Part shown: piece by piece, positions 1 to 4,190 of the stretch
Position numbering within the stretch: the first letter of the stretch is position 1
How the letters are laid out: every line of letters begins with the position of its first letter
NCBI GenBank assembly: GCA_020849935.1
Contig: JADZFJ010000459.1
Span: 1-5,308, forward strand
Reading direction: 5' to 3'
DNA length: 5,308 nt
From: Crocinitomix sp.
GTDB lineage: Bacteria > Bacteroidota > Bacteroidia > Flavobacteriales_D > Crocinitomicaceae
Translations under genes and position numbers: made by a program
The notes under the pieces: model-generated
What the model saw: the letters and a program-made list of their open reading frames with translations, nothing else
What the model was told of the DNA's origin: nothing
The model's database searches: none

Positions 1-432
1 CTTAAAGCAAATAAACTCATCCGCCTCCCAACCGAAATCGGCAAATTACGAAGATTAGAATTGCTGCGATTGAGCTTCAACCAACTGACTTATTTGCCCC
101 CAAGCATCGGTCAATTGGATTCGTTGAGCCATCTTTATCTGGATTATAACTTAATCGAATATTTACCCAACGAAATTGGAAAAATGACAGGGTTAAGAGA
201 ATTAATCATCGGCAGAAATCGCCTTGTCACCTTGCCTCCCGAATTTTATAACCTCACCCAATTACATACCTTGGATTTGTCAAATGCTGGTCCCAATTTG
301 GTCATAGCCTACGAAATTTGTCTAATGCGAAACCTTGAAAACTTGTATATTGATGCCGTAACCTTAAGTTTTGCTCCGCGTTGTATTGAAATTCGTGCAA
401 ATGGTTTGCGATTTAATTTGGTGGTTACCTAA
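1..432 (+). CDS. Leucine-rich repeat protein, C-terminal part (5' end outside window)
   Basis: The reading frame is open from base 1 to a TAA at 430-432, giving 143 residues. A TTG at 61 could be called as a start, but the 20 codons before it continue the same repeat pattern, so the gene begins left of the window. Repeats of about 23 residues follow the leucine-rich repeat consensus (L..L.L..N.L..LP..I..L). Clear copies centre on LRLSFNQLTYLP, LYLDYNLIEYLP and LIIGRNRLVTLP, and more degenerate copies follow towards the end (LDLSNAG, LYIDAVTL). This is the bacterial LPxxI-type class, which forms a curved solenoid used for protein binding; the partner cannot be told from the sequence. The last 30 or so residues depart from the consensus and probably cap the solenoid. 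No membrane segment or sorting domain is seen at the C-terminus, so either a cytoplasmic or an exported location is possible. Repeat assignment is firm; function is unknown. Confidence 0.9.
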   Translation, partial: LKANKLIRLPTEIGKLRRLELLRLSFNQLTYLPPSIGQLDSLSHLYLDYNLIEYLPNEIGKMTGLRELIIGRNRLVTLPPEFYNLTQLHTLDLSNAGPNLVIAYEICLMRNLENLYIDAVTLSFAPRCIEIRANGLRFNLVVT

Positions 433-497
433 CTAATAGTGGACTAAAGTTTAAATTTAACTGAGTAAATTGAGTAATGAATTAGAGCATTAAAAAA

Positions 498-1394
498 ATG
501 AAAAACACCAGACTTTTGTTCGTTTTGTCAATAATGGCTTTTTTAGGAAATTCGTTGAATGGACAGGCACAAAACTATTTGACACAGCAATCTGTGCAAC
601 ATTTTTTCTACCCCCAATTTTCTCCGATCAATTTAGATCAAGGAACAGACACAATCGAACAAAAGGCACTTCTTAAAAAAATTTGTCTCCTGGCAAATCA
701 TTGTGATTTTTGTCTCTCAGACTCTACAAAATTTGATAAAACATATCTTGAATACGTGAGCAGTCATGGCAAAAGTATTCATTTTGTAGATCTTGACAAA
801 GATGGCGATCAAGACATCATTTTTAACGGAAAAGAATGTCCGGGTATGGATGAAGGATTGGTAGAAATTTATGAAAACCAAGACGATACCTTGCTTCTCA
901 AATTTCGATCCTCAGGAAGACTGATAAATTTCGACTTTCAAAATGCAACTTTTGTAATTCACGATTATCCTTGCTGTGCGCAACAAACCCAATACCTCAT
1001 TGAGTACCATTTTGTAGCCGAAAATTTTGAAACAACGGCACTACGAGCACACTTGTTGGTAGGCCATTTAGGGATACTCGGTGGTCCTTATTTTCCGAAT
1101 TCGAGTGAATTAAAATTAAATCTCCCTTTTATCGCTCCACAAGAAATTGCTTTGCGCTGGTCTGCCAATTTAACAGATATGGACCCAACTGAAACTTGTG
1201 AAAACGCAGGTACCAATCGAATCTGCCATTACCCTGAAGGCTCGTCAGGAACAATTCTCTTTAAAAAACCTGACGGCTGGACATTTTTAAGAATGGATCC
1301 AAATTTATTCGCGCGCAATGCCTGTGAAGATAATTATTCCCAAGTTCTCAAAAACTTGCCTATTTACTACTATGGGTGGGTTAACCTTGAATAA
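498..1394 (+). CDS. Secreted protein of unknown function with acidic DxDxDGDxD loop
   Basis: This 298-residue protein starts at the ATG of 498, after an A-rich stretch (TTAAAAAAATG) typical of Bacteroidota starts. Residues 1 to about 24 form a Sec signal peptide: basic MKNTR, then a hydrophobic core, then NGQAQ with a likely cleavage after QA. There is no lipobox cysteine, so the product is probably periplasmic or secreted. Residues 98-106 read DLDKDGDQD, the acidic loop found in calcium-binding EF-hand-like and VCBS/FG-GAP repeats, here present once only. Nine cysteines (63, 69, 72, 114, 159, 160, 234, 243, 276) suggest disulfides or metal binding. The C-terminus (GWTFLRMDPN to YYGWVNLE) vaguely resembles a bacterial SH3-like strand pattern; this is an impression only. 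The gene starts 65 bases after the leucine-rich repeat gene. No good promoter was found between them, so read-through is possible. I do not recognise a named family. Confidence 0.85.
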   Translation: MKNTRLLFVLSIMAFLGNSLNGQAQNYLTQQSVQHFFYPQFSPINLDQGTDTIEQKALLKKICLLANHCDFCLSDSTKFDKTYLEYVSSHGKSIHFVDLDKDGDQDIIFNGKECPGMDEGLVEIYENQDDTLLLKFRSSGRLINFDFQNATFVIHDYPCCAQQTQYLIEYHFVAENFETTALRAHLLVGHLGILGGPYFPNSSELKLNLPFIAPQEIALRWSANLTDMDPTETCENAGTNRICHYPEGSSGTILFKKPDGWTFLRMDPNLFARNACEDNYSQVLKNLPIYYYGWVNLE

Positions 1395-1430
1395 AAATAA
1401 TCGATCATCAATTTTGACGATAATTATTTT
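1394..1430 (+). terminator. AT-rich hairpin after the secreted-protein gene, possible terminator
   Basis: Directly after the stop codon, AAAATAAT (1394-1401) pairs with ATTATTTT (1423-1430). Inside that, TCATCAA (1405-1411) pairs with TTGACGA (1414-1420) with one mismatch. The downstream sequence is GCTTATTTTA. The position fits a transcription terminator for the gene ending at 1394, but the stem is almost all A and T and the T-tract is interrupted, so it would be weak. Confidence 0.4.
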
Positions 1431-1468
1431 GCTTATTTTAAGGGAAATGAATTTGTGAGATAAAAAGA

Positions 1469-1489
1469 AAACAATTAATTTAATTGTTT
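1469..1489. repeat. 21-base palindrome
   Basis: Arms of 10 bases (1469-1478 and 1480-1489) are exact reverse complements around one central T. The content is entirely A/T apart from a single C and its paired G. As RNA the loop is too tight for all pairs to form. As DNA, the two-fold symmetry is what a dimeric regulator site would show. It lies about 75 bases after a stop codon and about 155 before the next promoter, so its role is unclear. Confidence 0.45.
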
Positions 1490-1556
1490 AAGGATTAGTC
1501 GAAAATGTTCTACATCGCTGAAAATAGTCGAACAGTCAGAAAATTTCCTATTCTAA

Positions 1557-1577
1557 AATCAACTAAATAAGTTGATT
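1557..1577. repeat. Inverted repeat, 8-base arms with 5-base loop
   Basis: AATCAACT (1557-1564) and AGTTGATT (1570-1577) are exact reverse complements separated by AAATA. It could be a small hairpin or an operator upstream of the promoter at 1623-1653. No T-run follows, so it is not a standard terminator. Confidence 0.4.
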
Positions 1578-1622
1578 ATGTACTTAGCCAAATAAAAAAA
1601 TTAATAAAAAATCAAATAAAAA

Positions 1623-1653
1623 TTTGAATAATTACAAAAAAGTAGTACATTTG
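1623..1653 (+). promoter_or_regulatory. Bacteroidota-type promoter (TTTG / N19 / TACATTTG)
   Basis: TTTG at 1623-1626 and TACATTTG at 1646-1653 are separated by exactly 19 bases. They match the known Bacteroidota housekeeping promoter consensus (TTTG near -33, TAnnTTTG near -7) at every defined position. The region upstream is A/T-rich. Transcription is predicted to begin at about 1658-1661, immediately before the structured element at 1664-1707. This is the best promoter match in the window. Confidence 0.75.
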
Positions 1654-1659
1654 TCTCAA

Positions 1660-1720
1660 CAGTACTCGCCGCGCTTAGGATTGAAAAATCTGCGTACCAG
1701 GGCGAGTCTTTTGCTTTTAT
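1660..1720 (+). ncRNA. Candidate small structured RNA or RNA leader with terminator-like tail
   Basis: Beginning within a few bases of the predicted transcription start, ACTCGCC (1664-1670) pairs exactly with GGCGAGT (1701-1707). Stacked on it, GCGC (1671-1674) pairs with GCGT (1692-1695, one G-U pair). After an asymmetric TTA bulge (1675-1677), GGATT (1678-1682) pairs with AATCT (1687-1691, one G-U pair) and closes a GAAA tetraloop (1683-1686). ACCAG (1696-1700) is unpaired on the 3' side. The helix is followed by CTTTTGCTTTTAT (1708-1720), a terminator-like T-rich tail. The element is clearly GC-richer than its surroundings. It could be a free-standing RNA of about 60 nt, an attenuator or ligand-sensing leader for the HD gene starting about 150 bases downstream, a member of the Flavo-1 RNA family known from flavobacteria (a suggestion from memory, not a match I can verify), or a REP-like palindrome. 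The fold is seen directly; transcription and function are inferred. Confidence 0.5.
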
Positions 1721-1768
1721 AGGTTTCTGTTCATAAAACCCTTCCCAATTAATACTATGCTCGGTTAA

Positions 1769-1876
1769 ACTTTAAAAATACAACTCTTTAAAACCACTAT
1801 TCTAAAAGAAACGTTCATCAACCTTTTATCAAATTACACAGCTAATAAACTCGTCATCAATGACCTGTGGAATGAA
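1769..1876 (+). other. Probable N-terminal coding extension of the HD gene, lacking a canonical start
   Basis: The frame of the downstream HD gene stays open for 36 codons upstream of its first GTG, back to a TAA at 1766-1768. The translated stretch looks like real protein: amphipathic (ETFINLLSNYTANK, then LVINDLWNEV). The segment LW.E...NYS..KRHYHTLNH runs straight across the GTG, as expected for the helix that opens this family. No ATG, GTG or TTG occurs in these codons; only ATA (1778), ATT (1799) and CTG (1865) could serve. An in-frame ATG at 1757 is followed after CTC GGT by the TAA. So the gene either uses a rare start, has lost its start by mutation or sequencing error, or truly begins at 1877. 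Confidence 0.5.
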
Positions 1877-2413
1877 GTGGTAAAAAACTATTCATCCAAA
1901 AAAAGACATTATCATACTTTAAACCACTTGGAAAACCTTTTAAACCAATTAACGGAGATAAAAGGCGAAATAGAAAATTGGAATGCCGTTTTATTCACCT
2001 TGTATTATCACGACATTATCTACAATTCGTTAAAATCGGATAACGAAGAAAAAAGTGCGTTATTGGCCGAGCAACGAATGAAAGAAATCGCAGTAGATCA
2101 AGAAGTAATAGAACTTTGTAAAAATCAAATTCTTGCCACCAAAACCCATCTTAAATCCCTCAACAACGATACCAATTATTTTACCGATGCCGACCTTTCT
2201 GTTTTGGGACAACCTTGGGAAATCTATCAAAAATATTACGAAGATGTGCGAAAAGAATATGCGATCTACCCAAATCTTGTCTACAATCCGGGGCGTAAAA
2301 AAGTGCTAAACCATTTTTTATCAATGGATAAAATCTATAAAACCGATTATTTTATTGATAAATTTGAGACACAAGCGCGCATCAACCTGCAAAACGAATT
2401 GGCTATTTTATAG
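1877..2413 (+). CDS. HD-superfamily predicted metal-dependent phosphohydrolase
   Basis: From GTG 1877 the product is 178 residues; family members are usually near 200, which fits the missing N-terminal helix described at 1769-1876. Residues 11-17 (HYHTLNH) supply the first histidines and residues 45-46 (HD in YYHDIIYN) the doublet that names the superfamily. I.ATK.H around 85-91 and DADL at 104-107 give the remaining conserved histidine and aspartate. The C-terminal part (RKEYAIYP, GRKKVLNHFL, then ARINLQNEL) is also typical of this group of uncharacterised cytoplasmic proteins, predicted to hydrolyse phosphate esters with divalent metal. The substrate is unknown. All expected metal ligands are present, so the core looks active. 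It ends 17 bases before the convergent elbB, with no obvious terminator between them. Transcription may come from the promoter at 1623 by reading through the hairpin at 1664-1720, since no better promoter is seen closer to the gene. Confidence 0.88.
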   Translation: MVKNYSSKKRHYHTLNHLENLLNQLTEIKGEIENWNAVLFTLYYHDIIYNSLKSDNEEKSALLAEQRMKEIAVDQEVIELCKNQILATKTHLKSLNNDTNYFTDADLSVLGQPWEIYQKYYEDVRKEYAIYPNLVYNPGRKKVLNHFLSMDKIYKTDYFIDKFETQARINLQNELAIL

Positions 2414-2430
2414 GTTGTATTTAAATTCTA

Positions 2431-3114
2431 TCAATAACACAGTCCAATGGTCGCTTCAATGGCCATTTTAACGTTGTTTCTGACCGATAAAATGTCGGTT
2501 TCTTGCATATAACAAGGTGCGGAGACAATCCTGTTTTCGCGATCGATTTGAATTTCGGTAATTCCTTTTTGAACACTCGTTGCCCCTGTTTTTTCAATTC
2601 CTTGATTAAAGGCTAAAATGTCATAAGGTGAAGCTTCTTGAGTAGTGCCCAATGTCAAACTTGGTTGAATGGACGAACCTTCCAAGGCCTTTGCTACCAC
2701 AATAGGACTCACACAAAGTGCACAAATTGGTTTACCGACATTGACCATGTTGACTAAAAATAGTTTGACTGCATCATCAATCTTCGCATCCGAACCTTTG
2801 AAGGCCCAATCGGTGAAATTTTTTGCATTACCAAATCCTCCGGGCAACACCACCGCATCAATATCGGCTGGGTGTATGGTTCCAATCTCCGAAATTTTAC
2901 CTCGTGCAATTCTTGCAGCCTCTATCATTCCATTGCGGGTTTCAGGCATTGTTTCACCAGTCAAGTGATTGATTACGTGGTATTGATTCGCATTTAGTCC
3001 AATACAAACATATTCGTGTCCCAATTCTTGAATTGCCAACATCGCTAAAACAGCTTCTTGAATTTCCGAGCCATCATACACCCCACAACCTGATAATAAA
3101 ATCCCTATTTTCAT
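2431..3114 (-). CDS. elbB: ElbB-like DJ-1/PfpI superfamily protein (isoprenoid biosynthesis glyoxalase)
   Basis: This 227-residue protein aligns throughout with what I know of Escherichia coli ElbB and is of the same length class. Visible signatures are GILLSGCGVYDGSE (residues 4-17, with Glu17 at the conserved acidic position of the DJ-1/PfpI active site), INHLTGE (48-54), ETRN..IEAARI.RG (58-72), LPGGFG.AKN (90-99) and the nucleophile-elbow region with Cys134 in ALCVSP. The C-terminal part (IVSAPCYM) is also conserved. ElbB was first linked to isoprenoid (lycopene) yield, and E. coli ElbB is reported to have weak glyoxalase activity. Its physiological substrate is not settled, so the role here is inferred from family membership. 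It is a soluble cytoplasmic protein with no signal peptide. The ATG at 3112-3114 is preceded by an A-rich leader and starts 42 bases from the divergent DCC-family gene; the two may share a control region, though no clear promoter on this strand was found. Confidence 0.95.
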   Translation of the reverse strand: MKIGILLSGCGVYDGSEIQEAVLAMLAIQELGHEYVCIGLNANQYHVINHLTGETMPETRNGMIEAARIARGKISEIGTIHPADIDAVVLPGGFGNAKNFTDWAFKGSDAKIDDAVKLFLVNMVNVGKPICALCVSPIVVAKALEGSSIQPSLTLGTTQEASPYDILAFNQGIEKTGATSVQKGITEIQIDRENRIVSAPCYMQETDILSVRNNVKMAIEATIGLCY

Positions 3115-3148
3115 TTTAACTTTCTTAGATATAATGGATAAATTTAAT

Positions 3149-3156
3149 TATTTTTG
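3149..3156 (+). promoter_or_regulatory. Possible -7 box just before the DCC-family start
   Basis: TATTTTTG matches the TAnnTTTG consensus exactly, but the only upstream partner is an imperfect TTAG at 3125-3128 with a 20-base spacer. If used, transcription would begin at about 3161-3164, right at the second ATG (3163), giving an almost leaderless message. In such T-rich DNA a chance match is quite possible. Confidence 0.25.
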
Positions 3157-3564
3157 ATGAGAATGTCACAAGAAGAAACACCTGAGCACATAGTTTTTTA
3201 TGATGGAGATTGTGGTTTCTGCAATTCATCGGTTCAATTCATCTTAGAAAAAAGAAAACTCGATTTCTATTTTATTCCACTCCAAGCAGAAAAGTCGAAA
3301 AAATGGTTGGGTGACAGAAATGTAACGATTGCCTTAGATACGATTTATTACATCCGTAAAGGAAAATTGTACGACCGTTCGAGTGCGGCTTTACAAATTG
3401 CACGAGGACTAAAAGGTGGTTATCGGCTATTATTTGTATTTTATTTTGTTCCCAAATTTCTGCGGAATCCTTTTTATGCCTTAATGGCCAAGTACCGACA
3501 TAAACTTAGAGCGGGTTATTGCATGCTCCCAAAACCAGAAGATCAGCAATTTTTTATCCAATAA
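3157..3564 (+). CDS. DCC-family thiol-disulfide oxidoreductase-like protein (DUF393)
   Basis: The product is 135 residues, the usual size for this family. Residues 13-22 carry the hallmark VFYDGDCGFC, whose DxxCxxC arrangement gives the DCC family its name. C19 and C22 sit where thioredoxin-like proteins hold their redox pair. Further family features are FIPLQ around residue 41, the YDRSSAAL segment, the hydrophobic YRLLFVFYF stretch followed by a basic YRHKLR, and a late Cys122 in CMLP. Biochemical activity of the family is poorly known; a thiol-disulfide role is inferred from the CxxC motif. The hydrophobic stretch hints at membrane association but is short. The start could be ATG 3157, ATG 3163 or TTG 3154; I chose the first ATG. 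It is divergent from elbB and convergent with the acidic secreted protein gene, so it is probably a single-gene unit. Confidence 0.92.
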   Translation: MRMSQEETPEHIVFYDGDCGFCNSSVQFILEKRKLDFYFIPLQAEKSKKWLGDRNVTIALDTIYYIRKGKLYDRSSAALQIARGLKGGYRLLFVFYFVPKFLRNPFYALMAKYRHKLRAGYCMLPKPEDQQFFIQ

Positions 3565-3617
3565 AAAAAGCTAGTCTTTACCAGTTTCTTTGATGAAATC
3601 ATGGCAAGACTAGCCTT
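3563..3617. terminator. Hairpin terminator between convergent genes
   Basis: GCTAGTCTT (3570-3578) and AAGACTAGC (3606-3614) are exact reverse complements. Inside, CCA/TGG (3581-3583 with 3602-3604) and TGAT/ATCA (3591-3594 with 3598-3601) can extend the stem. On the minus strand the hairpin is followed by CTTTTTTTATT, a good U-tract, so it should stop transcripts of the gene at 3643-4038 well. On the plus strand the tail is CTTAATACTTTG, much poorer, so termination of the DCC-family gene is less certain. Confidence 0.75.
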
Positions 3618-3642
3618 AATACTTTGTAGACTGAAGTTCTGG

Positions 3643-4038
3643 TTATTCCTCTTCTTCTTCCTCCTCGTATTCTTCAACTGCTAATTTCAAATAAACGTCA
3701 GATGCACCAGCACCAACAGTTACTTCACCATACGCCCAAAAATCTTCTTCATTACGGTTTAAATAAGCATCAATAAAATACGTTCCAGGTGCAACTGCAC
3801 TGTAAGTTACTTTTCCAGCCGAATTCGTTTCTTTTTGTTCGAAAACATATTCAGAATTGTCCATGTTTTCTTGCGATGTAGCTACACCAACCAATACACC
3901 ACTTGCAAAAGCGCCGTTTAGTGCGCAAGTTACTGACAAGCTTCCAGTTGCTGGTACTGGTGCAGATTCTTGGTAGCTAGAAAATAAAAAAGCTGCGCCT
4001 ATTAAAGCCAAACCAAAAGTTAAAAATTTATTTTTCAT
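3643..4038 (-). CDS. Small secreted beta-sandwich-like protein with poly-glutamate tail
   Basis: This is a 131-residue protein. Residues 1 to about 21 are a signal peptide (MKNKF then a hydrophobic core ending FLFSSYQES). That ending is what a Bacteroidota lipoprotein signal looks like, except that the expected lipobox cysteine is Tyr22, so simple secretion is predicted. Residues 31 to about 120 (GSLSVTCALNG, then ETNSAGKVTYSAVAPGTYFIDAYL, then VTVGAGASDVYLKLAV) resemble carboxypeptidase-regulatory/CnaB-like beta-sandwich domains, whose typical pattern is 'T...G...f..v.pGtY.i.v'. The only cysteine in the mature part is Cys38. The protein ends EEY followed by seven glutamates, a strongly acidic tail that might bind cations or a basic partner. 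No catalytic motif is seen and I do not recognise a named family. It is probably a single-gene unit with a promoter near 4109-4139 and a terminator at 3563-3617. Confidence 0.85.
   Translation of the reverse strand: MKNKFLTFGLALIGAAFLFSSYQESAPVPATGSLSVTCALNGAFASGVLVGVATSQENMDNSEYVFEQKETNSAGKVTYSAVAPGTYFIDAYLNRNEEDFWAYGEVTVGAGASDVYLKLAVEEYEEEEEEE
3646..3675 (-). repeat. GAA/GAG trinucleotide run encoding the acidic tail
   Basis: Ten codons read EEY then seven glutamates, using a mix of GAA and GAG, up to the stop at 3643-3645. The run is short and interrupted, so selection for acidity is at least as likely as slippage. A change in the number of triplets would alter tail length without shifting the frame. 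Confidence 0.6.
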
Positions 4039-4108
4039 AATCTATTTATTTTTAAATGTTTCCTACTCGTAAGGTTTTTCGGCTCCACCTTTCATTTTTA
4101 TTACGGTC

Positions 4109-4139
4109 TAAAAATACTTAATTCACAAGAATTTTCAAC
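4109..4139 (-). promoter_or_regulatory. Candidate promoter for the acidic secreted protein
   Basis: On the minus strand GTTG (4139-4136) and TATTTTTA (4116-4109) are 19 bases apart, close to the Bacteroidota consensus TTTG-N19-TAnnTTTG with one mismatch in each box. Transcription would start near 4101-4104, leaving an untranslated leader of about 65 bases. The spacer contains a small palindrome, AATTC-acaa-GAATT (4120-4133 on the plus strand), placed where a repressor could block the polymerase. Confidence 0.4.
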
Positions 4140-4190
4140 GATTTCTAGTTTCATTTTATTAACAACATTTTATAACTGCTTCCATCGAAT

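Larger units (their letters stand above)
1431..1622. other. Non-coding AT-rich spacer with inverted repeats
   Basis: No reading frame of note occurs on either strand. Two clean inverted repeats are present: a near-perfect palindrome at 1469-1489 (10-base arms around a single T) and an 8-base pair of arms at 1557-1564 and 1570-1577 around AAATA. Between them the heptamer AGTCGAA occurs twice (1497-1503 and 1526-1532), with a related AGTCAGAA shortly after. From about 1590 the sequence is nearly pure A/T, with several AAATAAAAA-like runs leading into the promoter at 1623. The repeats could be operators or a further weak terminator, and the A/T run could act as a promoter-enhancing element. None of this can be decided from the sequence. 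Confidence 0.4.

Noticed and set aside
61..63. TTG as the start of the leucine-rich repeat gene
   Set aside because: The frame and the repeat pattern continue upstream to base 1, so the gene is cut by the window edge and TTG is an internal leucine.
1664..1707. Group II intron domain V
   Set aside because: The GAAA tetraloop is suggestive, but the base-paired layout, bulge positions and missing catalytic AGC-type triad do not fit, and no intron-encoded protein or other domains are present.
1640..1720. tRNA or another standard housekeeping RNA
   Set aside because: No cloverleaf, no T-loop sequence and no CCA end; the element folds as one imperfect hairpin.
1720..1727. TAGGTTTC as a -7 box for the HD gene
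   Set aside because: It differs from the consensus at one position and has no TTTG-like element at the required distance upstream.
2669..2968. Open reading frame of 99 codons on the plus strand
   Set aside because: It lies entirely inside elbB on the opposite strand, has no recognisable domain, and the elbB reading is strongly supported by family motifs.
4071..4091. AAGGT/ACCTT hairpin in the leader of the acidic protein gene
   Set aside because: Only five base pairs with an 11-base loop; too weak to support a regulatory structure.
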